A stretch of DNA of 64,000 nucleotides, from the NCBI GenBank assembly GCA_024760905.1, contig CM045735.1, positions 31,286,249 to 31,350,248 of the forward strand. The letters run 5' to 3'. The notes below the pieces were generated by a model that did no database searches, was not told where the DNA came from, and worked only from the letters and a program-made list of their open reading frames with translations. Of this stretch, positions 42,266 to 53,250 are shown in pieces. Position numbers and translations under genes: made by a program. Positions within the stretch are counted from its first letter, which is position 1. Each line of letters starts with the position of its first letter. Source of the stretch: Plotosus lineatus (taxonomy: Eukaryota > Chordata > Actinopteri > Siluriformes > Plotosidae).

Positions 42266-42631
42266 GTCTGTCTGTCTGTCTTCTTTTCGGCTTTTTCCCT
42301 TTTACTCGGGAGTCGCCACAGTGAATCATCTGATTCGCACGTTTGATTTGGCAGAGGTTTTTACGTCGGATGCCCTTCCTGTCACAACCCTTTTTAGCAA
42401 GGGACAAAAACACGCTGACGACTTTGCAGCCTACTCTTTACGAAAGTCAGCAATGGTTCTTTTATATGCCTCTCACCATAGACAGTGATAGACATGGTCC
42501 GCCTTTGAGAACCCAGTTAGCTGCACTGGGGGGGGACAGTGACAACCTTGTGGAGAGTGGGACTCGACCCCCAACCTTTCGATCAGCGATCCAGCACCCT
42601 ATACCACTAGACCACCACTGCCCCCAGGCCT
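42266..42631 (-). mobile_element. SINE family A, minus strand
   Basis: Reversed tail (CTGTCTGTCTGTCTTCTTTT), reversed RTE-like parts (GGATGCCCTTCCTGTCACAA) and a reversed B box region. Flanked by CTTAGTTCT at 42257-42265 and 42632-42640. It lies directly downstream of LINE R2, in the opposite orientation. Confidence 0.88.
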
Positions 42632-42687
42632 CTTAGTTCTATTGAAAGGAAATATTAATGCTATGACATGGAAAGCCTTTCTGGACC

Positions 42688-42862
42688 AGAGGTTCCCAGC
42701 CCTAGTCCTGGAGGACCCCCGTCAGACCCTCTGTCGTGCTCTGCTCGTCATGGGCTGTGAATTAGCCAATTAGATAAACCAGGTGTGTTGGGAACTAAGA
42801 AAAACATATTGTATGCTATGCAGGGGGTTCTTCATCAGGCCCAGGGATGGGAACCTGTAGTC
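42688..42862. mobile_element. Short hAT-like MITE
   Basis: Ends AGAGGTTCCCAGCCCTAGTC and inverted ...CCCAGGGATGGGAACCTGTAG; about 170 bp; no ORF. Target duplication not resolved. Confidence 0.55.
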
Positions 42863-43079
42863 GACTCTGTGATAACTCTTAAGGAAACAGGAAACGGTTG
42901 CTGAAATGCCAGGTGTCCACATACTTCTGAGTTTGAATGTAGTTACCTGTTACGCTTACTTGCGGATTTACTTGATAAGATTTTAATTAGGGGTATTTAA
43001 TGTGTTGTCATTAAAGTGTTTTTTTTTTTTTTTTTTTTTTTTGCACATATACAACAAAATAAAGGATTAATTTGTTTAT

Positions 43080-43380
43080 TTCGCGCACGCGCACGCTGTT
43101 CTCTGAGAGGTGATCCGCGAGAGCGCGCTGACTTGGAGCGCGTGCGTGTCTCGCTGTGGTGTGGCGTAGCGGCGCGCTCATGCTACTTATTCAGTCACAT
43201 CGGGTTGACGTCTCGCGGGCCGAAACAACGAAGAAACGTCCAGAAATTTACTCCAGAATACCACGACAAGCGCTTCGCCGTTGAGACGAAGGTGAGTAAG
43301 CGAATTTCTGACGAGAAAACATCACACTGGTTTAGAAAACACTTTGAGAAACGTCTCGACATTGTTTAAAGAGCGAACGT
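43080..43380 (+). other. CpG-rich segment with consensus splice donor (candidate first exon)
   Basis: Unlike its AT-rich surroundings this stretch is dense in CpG (GCGCACGCGCACGC; CCGCGAGAGCGCGC) and ends in GACGAAG|gtgagt at 43291-43292, a strong donor. A reading frame 43016-43369 spans it (KFTPEYHDKRFAVETKVSKR), with no family I recognise. It could be a CpG-island promoter and first exon of a host gene, or the 5' region of an unrecognised transposon. Confidence 0.3.
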
Positions 43381-43513
43381 GAGGGGCTAAAGCTGCCCGG
43401 CATGGCCCACAGTCTTCTCAGACGCACAGAGGCTGTTTGTTTGTTTGTTTTTTGAAGGTTTAAATTTCATTTATACAAGATGACCCATTGTTGTATAGAG
43501 TATCTAACGGCCA

Positions 43514-43984
43514 CTACCGGAAATGACGTACAACCCAACGTTCGTTTGATCCACTGTTTATCTGAAGGAGCGTCAGGTGAGGCGTATGGATGTGAGGTCG
43601 GGGTGAGTGTGCATTGCTCGCACTTTGGAGGTGAAAATTTTTAACGTGTATACATATGTTTTTATGACACTGATGGCTATCAGTTAAGGTTTTTTTTTGT
43701 TTTGTTTTTTTTTTGTATTTGGGTAATGAAATTTTCTGCACATCATGTCTTGTAATTACGTGAATTGTGCAACTTCTCTTGCAGTCATTAAGTTTGTCGT
43801 AGGCTTCACACAGAAAATAAACTGGTCTGTCAAGGCTTTCATTCAGAATAACCCAAGTGCATTCATATTTTTCAGTTTGCTTTTGCTTGCAATTTATTTC
43901 TGACAATAAATGTAATGCATACAGACTAATGCTGCGTGTATGTTTAGCCATAAGTGGAGTAGACTCTTCTGGAATTAGTTTCAA
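43514..43984 (-). other. Unrecognised ORF of 156 codons
   Basis: Minus-strand open frame starting MKLIPEESTPLMAKHTRSIS. No known family recognised; composition (Lys/His/Ser rich, partly from T/A-rich DNA) is compatible with chance. Kept only because it is long for this AT-rich region. Confidence 0.15.
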
Positions 43985-44179
43985 ATCCTAGTTCCAGCTC
44001 CCTTGTTATTGAGTAGTGTCCATACATTTTAAATGTATAGAGAGGGGTGTGGTTCTGGGTCTCATCTGGGTGAAAGAACACGATGTTCTTATGTGTTCAA
44101 GTTAGAGTTTCATCATGGTCTCACTTTCTGCACTTTTGAGAACACTTCAATGCAAGACATCTCTCTGGTAGTACACTAT

Positions 44180-44440
44180 CATTAGGGCTACAGGGAGACT
44201 GGAGCCTATTTCAACCAACTCTGGGTGAGTGCAGGGTACACCGTGGACTGCATGCCAGGCCATCACGGGACTCACACGGACTGTGCATGTTTTTGAACAG
44301 TGAGAGGAAACTGGGGTACCAGGAGGAAACCCACGCAGGCATGCAAGCTCCACATGGAAATGCCTGAGCTGGAAATTGAACTTGAGACCTTGAAGTGAGG
44401 TGAACATGTTAACCGCTGTGCCATCATATCGTCCTCCATA
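44180..44440 (-). mobile_element. Family C tRNA-like SINE, minus strand
   Basis: Contains GGAGCCTATTTCAACCAACT, GAGGAAACTGGGGTACCAGG and AAACCCACGCAGGCATGCAA, the reversed body and head of family C. Confidence 0.7.
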
Positions 44441-44589
44441 AAACATGTTCATTGTAATTAAAAAAAAAAAAAAATAGGAATAAATGTCAAAATAAAAAAA
44501 GAATATCTCGCTTAAAAAAATCACAAGCTTTGCTCTGACTCTGATGTCACATGAATGACAGCCTTCTTGATATTTGAAATTTCATCTGT

Positions 44590-45794
44590 ACTGTCGGCCC
44601 TCTACTTACGAAATTAATCCGTTCCAGAGCTTTTTTCGTAGGCTGGAGTTTTCGTAAGTAGAGGCGCATTTTACATGTAAAACGCGTGATTCGTTCCAAG
44701 ACTACCCCATAAACCCTTTAAAAATGATAAAAGTACATGAATTTTGTATGAAATGTGTTAAAAGAAAATTACTTATAAAACCATTTAAACATTTTAACAT
44801 ATTAAGCCATTTTATTAACATTTATTAATTAAACCATTATTAAACATTTTTATTAACGCATATACACACACACACTGTGTGTGTCTCTCTCACACACACA
44901 TTTGTGGCGTGGTCCGCCAAATGCGATCTGCAGGACGCCGGAGCATTTTAAGACGGGGAATTTTTGCTCACGTTCGGCGGAGCGTGCCACATTTATTAAA
45001 CATTTACTGAGTTAAACAACTTAAACGAAAAATAAGCTGCAATGTGCTCTCTCGAGAGTTTAAAACAACATCTCCTTTCATCTCTGACTGATTCTGTACG
45101 CAGTCTTTCTCGATCTCTCTCTCTCTCACACACCACACACACGCACAAAACTCTCTCTGTCTCTGGTGTCTTTTGCCGAATGTGGGTTCCGCCCACACGC
45201 AACGCACAGCCAACGAACCATTTCTGTTTAAATGGACGGGATGTTGTATTTAAAGCGGAATTACAGTACCTGTTTGAACGATCAGAGGTCCTGATTCAAT
45301 ATTAACTTGCTTCCATGCGAGATCGGAGGTCCTGTCCCACGGAGCACTCTGTTTTCATGCTCCTTCTGCTTCAATATGTTGCCGAAATAATTGCCTCCGT
45401 CACTGTATTTCCGCTTTCAGGTCTCCTTCTGCTTCAATATCGTCCCGATTGTAGAGGGGTTTTGGCGATAACGAAATATAATGCCGCATGATGAATCTCA
45501 AAACAAGCCAACAGTCCTGTTCAACTCTCCATGCGTGTGACAAACAGGAAGTATGGGTCCAGGAAGTATGGGTCAGCTCCGTCCTGGCCAATGGGAGGCC
45601 AGCGGTGCGGGATGTTGGGAGACAGCCAATGAGAGAGCAACACATGCATTGTTTGAATTTTTGAATGGAATGTTTGGCGCGTTTCGTAAAAAGAGGTTGT
45701 TTTCCTAAAAAGAGGATGAAACTTGAGGAAAATGTTTTCGTAACCTGGATTTTTCGTACTCAGGTTTTTGTAAGTAGAGGAACGACTGTATATG
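44590..45794. mobile_element. Family Z-related element with terminal inverted repeats
   Basis: Left end CTGTCGGCCCTCTACTTACG (44590), right end TTTTTGTAAGTAGAGGAACGACTG (about 45790), inverted. The body shares the ATTAATCCGTTCCAGAGC and AAACCCTTTAAAAATGATAA motifs with family Z. A CpG-rich, CT-repeat-bearing middle (44880-45180) has no convincing ORF. Confidence 0.65.
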
Positions 45795-46105
45795 GATTTA
45801 AAATCAGTACTGCTACTTCAGTTACACTGATGCCATGGCACTTATGCTACTTAATTAAAATTGTTGCTGTTCATAGAATGGTGGATTTTATTTGTTAAGT
45901 CGCATAATTTTTAACACGTCAGTTACAATTTTGGTATCACCACTAAGTTACTTGATCTCACAATTTTCATGGAAGTATTTTTGATGCTTCAGCCTTTAAA
46001 ATCTCAATTAATTTTTATAATTAAATTGTTTTTAATAAACTTATGGGTATTATATTTTGTTCAAAATACATGTCAGTTGTGTGGAAGTGCCTATGATTTA
46101 TTATT
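45795..46105. other. Unannotated gap
   Basis: AT-rich sequence without recognisable genes or repeats. Confidence 0.5.
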
Positions 46106-46123
46106 ATTATTCTACATGTGAAT

Positions 46124-46572
46124 TTTCTTTCCTTACGGCTGTTCCCTTTCAGGGGTCGCCACAGCGAATCATCTGCCTTCATCCTCATGGAAGTGATATT
46201 AATGATTCGAGACTGGGAGGACATAGTATCAGTAGTTTCCTTTTGGCTTTTTACCTTTTTTAGGTGTCACCACAGCGAATCATCTGACTCGCATGTTTGA
46301 ATTGGCATAGGTTTTTACGTCGGATGCCCTTCCTGACACAACCCTTTAGGGGCAGAAACACGCTGACGGCTATGCGGTCTACTCTTGTCGAAAGTCAGCA
46401 ATGGTTCTTTTACATACCTCTCACCATAGACAGTGAGAGACATGGCCGGCCTTTGATAACCCAGTCAGCTGCACTGGGGGGACAGTGACAACCTTGTGGA
46501 GGTTGGGACTCGAACCCCCAACCCTAGGATCAGCGATCCAGCACCTTTTACCACCAGGCCACCACTGCATGC
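46124..46572 (-). mobile_element. SINE A with extra 3' segment ending in an RTE tail
   Basis: Flanked by an 18-bp duplication ATTATTCTACATGTGAAT (46106-46123, 46573-46590). On the minus strand: SINE A head and body (46572 to about 46236), its own tail, then about 50 bp of other sequence, then a second RTE-type 3' end (GATTCGCTGTGGCGACCCCT ... CAGCCGTAAGGAAAG) at the integration point. One duplication encloses everything. Confidence 0.75.
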
Positions 46573-46590
46573 ATTATTCTACATGTGAAT

Positions 46591-47155
46591 AATAGCCATT
46601 TTGTTTTAAAGCTGTCCCACAGTGCGCAGGAATCTGATTACGGACTGTGGAAATACGTGGATTGCTAGTGCTTATTTGACAGCATGTGCTCAGAGTACTA
46701 ATATTTCATCTAGTGCGTAACACAAACACAAGTGTGATCAAAGGGATTTAAAAGAAATATTTTTACATTAAAAGATGAGAAGTAACTGTATTCTGTACAG
46801 TGCATTTGTAAATGTATCAAGGACTAAATATTGATAACTGAGCCTTGTTTTAAAGGTTACTTGTATTGCAAAACAACCCAGCCATGTGCTCTGAGCACAA
46901 TTTGGAGGAATAAGTGTCATGTCAAATGCTGAATCTTTCTAGTGCAGCAACTACAATCTTACTTTTATATACATTTCCAAAACCATTCTCCACCCCACTG
47001 TCTCCAATCTGTGCTGGGTTCTCTTTTCTCTGCTGTGTTAATCTTGTGTGATTTGACGTATTTAATCCTACATACTTCCTGGTTTGTTTGGGATTAATCC
47101 GGGTTGAGCATGCACAGTTCTGAGTGCTCCTCTAGTGTATATGTAACATCAATTA
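46591..47155. other. Unannotated gap
   Basis: No gene or repeat recognised. Immediately left of the Tc1-like element end at 47156. Confidence 0.45.
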
Positions 47156-47850
47156 CAGTGCTGTATAAGTTTTTGTCCCCTGAATGATTTTTTTTTTTTT
47201 TTTTTTTAAATACATTTTTGTACCTTTTTCACACTTTTTCAGATCATCAAACAAATTAAACCATTACACAAAGATAACCCAGTATTTAAAAAATGCAGTT
47301 TTCCTGTTATGATTTTATTCGAGACAAATCATATCCAAACCTACATGAACCTCTGTGAAAAAGTAATTGCCCCCATTGTTAAAAGCAGGCATGAGATTTT
47401 TCCGCTTTTTGGTGGAAATCTGCCTTTTCTGACCTCCAGAGCCTATTTTTTATATTATTCAAAATCTGTTTTATTTAGATATACTTTTTTTTTTTGGGGG
47501 GGGTAAGGGTTGAACTCCCACCCCTCCAAGCATGATGAAGTTGTGTGATACGATGTTCTGACAAACATGCACATTTCAGTAAAGCAGGCATGTGATTTTT
47601 CCACGAATTCACGGAATTCCAATTTTTTTTTAATTGGCCCAGTTTAAAAAAAAATAAAAATCCGATTTTTCCACGCCGAATATGTCAAAATAACCTTTTC
47701 CGCTTTTATTCTGTTCCAAGTTTTGCATAAAATGACCTCTCTTCAAACATTACTGCTGATTGGCTGATGGCTTTCTAATAGCCAATCGCTGATGTTGAAA
47801 CATGTACGTAGACATTCGTTCCACTTCTGATCTGTTCAGATGTCGAAAGC

Positions 47851-48018
47851 ATGTCGGTGATCAAGAGAAAAGATTCTGCTCGAATCAAAGAAATAGACAA
47901 AGTCATGAAAAACAAGTTTAGGTGGGAATGGATGGAAAAAGAAACCGTAGTATTCGTAGGTAAAAAGGTGAAGAACTTGTTCGGTGACTTCTTCCGTAAA
48001 ATCCTGTACGTGGTGTAA
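47851..48018 (+). CDS. Short ORF of family V, homologous to the ORF at 13016
   Basis: 55 codons, starting MSVIKRKDSARIKEIDK then KNKFRWEWMEK and ending in FFRKILYVV-stop. The segment IDKxxxNKFxWEWxEK is shared with 13016-13157. Downstream, other frames give NCVCGGKTRSAMVEG and KARNMSKNW, suggesting a once longer protein with a Cys-containing (zinc-finger-like) region broken by frameshifts. Function unknown; most likely a transposon protein. Confidence 0.4.
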   Translation: MSVIKRKDSARIKEIDKVMKNKFRWEWMEKETVVFVGKKVKNLFGDFFRKILYVV

Positions 48019-48567
48019 AATTGTGTATGTGGTGGAAAGACACGATCAGCTATGGTGGAAGGGGTTTTAAGGCGTTTGACAGCCACGTGAAAAGCAAGAA
48101 ACATGTCAAAGAACTGGAATCAAGGAAAACAAATTATTCAATTGTCGGAACATTTGGTGTTCAAAGCGAAGATTCCAGAACCCTACGGATATAACCCTTT
48201 GTTTGCCGTTTGACCAGAAACTTCAGTGCACAGAAAAGACCCAGTGAAACAACTAGTTCCTGTCACCGATCGAGTAGTTAATTTTGAGGTATGTTTGAGA
48301 ATTTTCTTGTCTTAGTTTCTGATATTTTTAAAAATATTGTGAATGCATGCATGTTTTAGGCGTAGGACGTTCATGTGTTTATTCAGCAACAGTCGCCCTA
48401 TCCAGCTAAATCATACTTAAACAAATAACAGCAAGAGGTACAGGGAGGAGCGAGAAATGAAAGAAGTAGAAATGGCTTCCAAGAATCAGAAACTGGCCAT
48501 CCAGAAGGCCATTTCAGGCTGCACAAAAGGAAGCAAGAAAATGCCATGCTAAAGCACTAAAGACAAA

Positions 48568-51500
48568 CTCTTCTTCTTCTTTTCCTTTCGGCTGTTCCCT
48601 TCAGGGGTCGCCACAGCAAATGATCTGCCTCCATCTCTCCCTATCCTCTGCATCTTCTACTCTTACTCCAACGACCTTCATGTCTGCCTTCACTGCATCC
48701 ATAAATCTTCTCTTTGGTCTTCCTCTGGGCCTTTTGCCTGGTAGTTCCAACCTCAGCATCCTACGACCAATATACTCACTATCCCTCCTCTGTACATGTC
48801 CAAACCATCTCAATCTAGCCTCTCTGACTTTGTCTCCAAAACATCTAACATGTGCTGTGCCTCTGATGTACTCATTTCTGATCCTATCCATCCTCGTTAC
48901 TCCCAAAGAGAACCTCAACATTTTCATCTCTGCTACCTCCAACTCTGACTCCTGTCTTTCCCCAGGGCCACTGTCGCTAAACCATACAACATTGCTGGCC
49001 TCATCACCGTCTTGGACACTTTTCCCTTCATTCTTGCCGATACTCTCCTATCACACATCACACGGACACTTTTCTCCATCCATTCCAACCTGCCTGCACG
49101 CGCTTCTTCACCTCTTTTCCACACTCTCCATTGCTCTGGATTGTTGAGCCTAAGTACTTAAAATCCTCCACCTTCTTTATCTCTGCCCCCTGTAACCTCA
49201 AAGTTCCTCTTGGGTCCTTGTCGTTCACACACATGTATTCTGTCTTACTAAGACTAACCTTCAATCCCCTCCTTTCCAGGGCATACCTCCACCTCTCTAG
49301 ATTTTCCTCCACTTGGTCTCTGCTCTCACTACAGATCACTATGTCATCTGCAAACATCATAGTCCATGGAGATTCTTGTCTAACCTCATCTGTTAGCCTG
49401 TCCATCACCATAGCAAACAAGAAGGGGCTGAGAGCTGACCCTTGATGCAGTCCCACCTCCACCTTGAACTCTTCTGTCACACCGACAGCACACCTCACCA
49501 CTGTCTTACATCTCTCATACATGTCCTGCACCACTCTAACATACTTCTCTGTCACTCCAGACTTCCTCATACAATACCACAGTTCTTCTCTCGGCACCCT
49601 GTCATATGCTTTCTCCAGATCCACAAAGGCACAATGCAACTCCTTCTGACCTTCTCTGTACTTCTCTATTAACATCCTCAAAGCAAACACTGCGTCTGTG
49701 GTGCTCTTTCTTGGCATGAAACCAAACTGTTGTTCACAAATGCTGACCTCTGCCCTTAGTCTTGCTTCCACTATTCTTTCCCATAGCTTCATTGTATGGC
49801 TCATCAACTTTATCCCTCTGTAGTTGCCACAACTCTGTACATCGCCCTTGTTCTTAAAAATGGGCACAAGCACACTTCTCCTCCATTTCTCTGGCATCTG
49901 CTCACTTTCTAAGACCTTGTTGAATATTCTTGTCAGAAAATCTACTGCTACCTCCCCTAGACACTTCCATACCTCAACTGGTATGTCATCAGGGCCAACT
50001 GCCTTTCCACTCTTCATCCTCTTCAATGCCCTCCTCACTTCTCCCTTACTAATCTTTGCTACTTCCTGCTCCTCAACGGTCACCCCTTCTACTCTTTTTT
50101 TTTTTCTCTCTCATTTTCCTCATTCATCAGCTCTTCAAAGTACTCTTTCCATCTTCCCAGCACACTTCTGTCATCAGTCAATACATTTCCCTCTCTGTCC
50201 TTTATCACTCTAACTTGCTGCACGTCTTTCCCATCTCTATTTCTCTGCTGTGCTAACCTGTATAGATAATTTTCTCCCTCCTTACTGTTCAACCTATCAT
50301 ACAAGTCATCATACGCCCTCTGTTTGGCCTTTGACACTGCTACCTTCGCCTTACGCTGTTTCTCCCTGTACTCCTGTTTACTCTCTTTCGTCCTCTCAAT
50401 GTCCCACTTCTTCTTGGCTAACCTCTTCTTTTGTACACACTCCTGCACTTCCTCATTCCACCACCAAGTTTCCTTATCTACTTTCCTTCCAGAGGACACA
50501 CCAAGTACTCTCCTACCGGTCTCCCTGATCACATTGGCTGTGGTTGTCCAGTCCTCTGGAAGCACTTCCTGACTACCCAAAGCCTGTTTCAACTCCTCCT
50601 TGAAGACAACACGACACTCTTCCTTTTTCAGCTTCCACCACTTTGTCTTCTGCTCTACCTTTGCCTTTTTCACCTTTCTCACCATCAGTGTCATCCTGCA
50701 CACCACCATCCTATGCTGTTTGGCAACACTCTCACCCACTACTACTTTGCAGTCACTGACTTCCTTCAAATTACATCGCCTACACAAGATGTAGTCTACC
50801 TGTGTGCTCTTACCTCCGCTTTCATAAGTCACCCTATGCTTCTGTTTCTTCTTGAAGAACGTATTCACCACAGCCATTTCCATCCTTTTTGCAAAATCTA
50901 CCAACATCTGTCCTTCTGTGTTCCTGTCCTGGATACCAAACCTGCCCATCACTTCCTCGTCCCCTCTGTTGCCTGCACCAACATGTCCATTGAAGTCTGC
51001 TCCAATGACCACTCTTTCACCTCTGGGGGTACTCTGCATCACTTCATCTAACTCACTCCAGAATCTCTCCTTCTCTTCTAGCTTACATCCTGCCTGTGGG
51101 GCATAAGCACTAACAACATTGACTATCACGCCTTCAATTTCTAACTTGAGACTCATCACTCTGTCTGACACTCTTTTCACTTGTAGAACATTCCTGACAA
51201 AGCCCTCCTTCAAGATGACTCCTACTCGATTTCTCTTCCCATCCACACCATTATAAAACAGTTTAAACCCTGCCCCTAAGCTTTTAGCCTTTCTACCTTT
51301 CCACCTTGTCTCCTGAACACACAGTATGTCCACCTTCCTCCTCTGCATCATGTCAGCCAGCTCCCTATCTTTTCCTTGCATAGTTCCAACATTCCAAGTC
51401 CCTACTCTCAGTCCGAGGCTCACGCATTTCATCTTCTCTCTCTGCCTACGGACACGCCTCCCGCCTCTCCTTCTTCGACGTCTTCGACCAACAGTAGTCC

Positions 51501-51730
51501 AATTTCCATCAGCACCCTGTTGGTTGACAGCACTGATGGCGGTCGTTGTTAACCCGGGCCTCGACCGATCCGGTATGAATTCTGTATTGTCATTTGCATT
51601 TTTTTTTTTTTGGCAGAAGTTTTACACCGGATGCCCTTCCTGTCGCAACCCTCTGCATTTATCCGGGCTTGGGACCGGCATAAGGGGGAGAGACACTGGT
51701 TAGTGCCCCCCCCCGCCTCATGGCTGCATT
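48568..51730 (-). pseudogene. RTE-clade LINE copy R3, full-length with frameshifts
   Basis: 3.16 kb on the minus strand between 13-bp repeats CACTAAAGACAAA (48555-48567 and 51731-51743), with a (GAA)n tail at 48570-48582. ORF 51432-50089 encodes the endonuclease (VDILCVQETRWKG, GADFNGHVG, STQVDYILCR) and linker. ORF 50083-49058 encodes the RT (NGKAVGPDD-like, DLEKAYDRVP, FADDIVICSES). 48942-48601 is the C-terminus (GRPKRRFMD ... CCGDP). Frameshifts fall in a long A-run (about 50092-50104 on the plus strand as T) and near 48950-49060. It keeps Trp codons where R2 has its stop. Confidence 0.93.
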
Positions 51731-51743
51731 CACTAAAGACAAA

Positions 51744-52384
51744 AACATTAATAAATAAAAAAAACGTATGTCATGTTTAGCATGTCATGTGTATAGTTTG
51801 TTTCCAGATTGTGTTTAAAGACAATGACTGTTGATAATAGTGTTGTAAGGCAGGACATATCTATGAGTGACTTTGATTTGTGACTGTGACACTTTGATTA
51901 GTATTGGAGTCCCATACATACTGTACATGGAGATTCGAAATTAAACTTTCTAGAGCTCTTTCAGTGAGGGGGGCGTAGCCCCCCGAAGCTCCTAGGTTTT
52001 AAGCATTTTTTTTCCCCCTTCTGAAATGCTTAAAACCTAGGAGCTTCGGGGGGCTACGCCCCTCTTGTCCACCCACCAGGGTTTCACCCTGGACCCGACT
52101 GGGGGCCTGTGCCCCCCAGACCCCTGGCTGATTTTCAGATATTTTAGTAATGGTCAAATCACATGCCTGTTAGAGGCTTGGTGTTAAACAGGAAGTTCTC
52201 GCAGTGAAGTCTCATCATCTTCGTGATTTGTGATGCACTCCACTGGAGCTTGAGAGACAATGCGCGGCTTATCTGGACTTCCGATCTTGCAAGTGAGCGT
52301 TGAATACTTGTTTAGTACTCAACCATCACTTGCTCACTTGAAAGATTGGAATTCCGCATAAGCTGTGCTTTCTCTCACAATCTG
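51744..52384. other. Family V interior with strong hairpin
   Basis: 51970-52007 and 52024-52061 are perfect 38-bp inverted repeats (arms start GGGGCGTAGCCCCCCGAAGC) with a 16-base loop. The following segment (52062-52140) has further G/C palindromes. 52260-52385 is a looser palindrome around GCGCGGCTTATCTGGACTTC. Confidence 0.8.
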
Positions 52385-52668
52385 TGGGGCTGGTGGTATA
52401 GTGGTTAGGGTGCTGCGCTCCTGATCGAGAGGTATTCCACTGAGACCCTCACGCAAGGTCTCAAACACAAGTGTGCCTCTGTTCACCCAGCAGTATAAAT
52501 GGATACCAGTCAAAATATATTGCGAAGGTAACCTGCGATGGACCAGCGTCACATCCAGGAAGAGTTGAACTCCTGGTCGCTTCATGCTACCGAAACCGGG
52601 GATAAGCACCGGCCTGATGAGCCGCTATGGCTTGGGTATAAAAAAGCCCAACAGACTTGCCTTTTACC
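52385..52668 (+). mobile_element. SINE family B (tRNA-derived)
   Basis: Head GTGGGGCTGGTGGTATAGTG and body AAGTGTGCCTCTGTTCACCC, GCGAAGGTAACCTGCGATGG, tail AAAAGCCCAACAGACTTGCC. It interrupts the palindromic block of family V. Confidence 0.82.
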
Positions 52669-53250
52669 TCTCTCACAATCTACTTGTCACTTGCGACAAG
52701 CGCCTACGTTCGAGCCCGTTACATTTACTGAAATCATCTCACTACTGTGCTATTGGAATCATGGGTTTACTAGCGAGAGCAACGCATGCGCGATTTCAAA
52801 AGTGTGTTTGCTTCATTCCTATCGCTTCATGGGCGCCGCCAAATTGTAAACCAAGTCGGATATACAGTAGAATAATTTCGTTTTTTTTCTTAATTTATTC
52901 ATTCAAAGTGACTTGGATGTGTATAATTGATTTTGTATTTTATAAAAATGATTGTAGAAAGCAAAAAATAGCAAGGTTAGACCATCAGAAGGAACAGGAA
53001 GAGAAAGCACAGCGAAGAGCTAAAATGAAGCAAAGAACAGCCAAGCTCCTGTCGCTCGCAGAAGTTAGTGTAAATACACTGTTTTTCTCAGACACAAATT
53101 TTAAGAGTGGTCCCTTCATCTTGAAAGTTTAGAAGGTAAGATGATTGAATTTTTGTAATAAATACATATAATCTATTGTATGCCTTTAAAAACACTGTAG
53201 GAACATGTAACATTATATGCATATCTGCTTTTTCTACATATGTGAGCCAC
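52669..53250 (+). other. Family V interior with basic ORF segment
   Basis: An open segment near 52950-53100 encodes a Lys/Arg/Gln-rich helix (HQKEQEEKAQRRAKMKQRTA). Possibly part of the unknown family V protein; too short and isolated to call. Confidence 0.3.

Noticed and set aside
52538..52849. Plus-strand ORFs across SINE B and family V
   Set aside because: They start inside the SINE and cross its boundary; no protein similarity.
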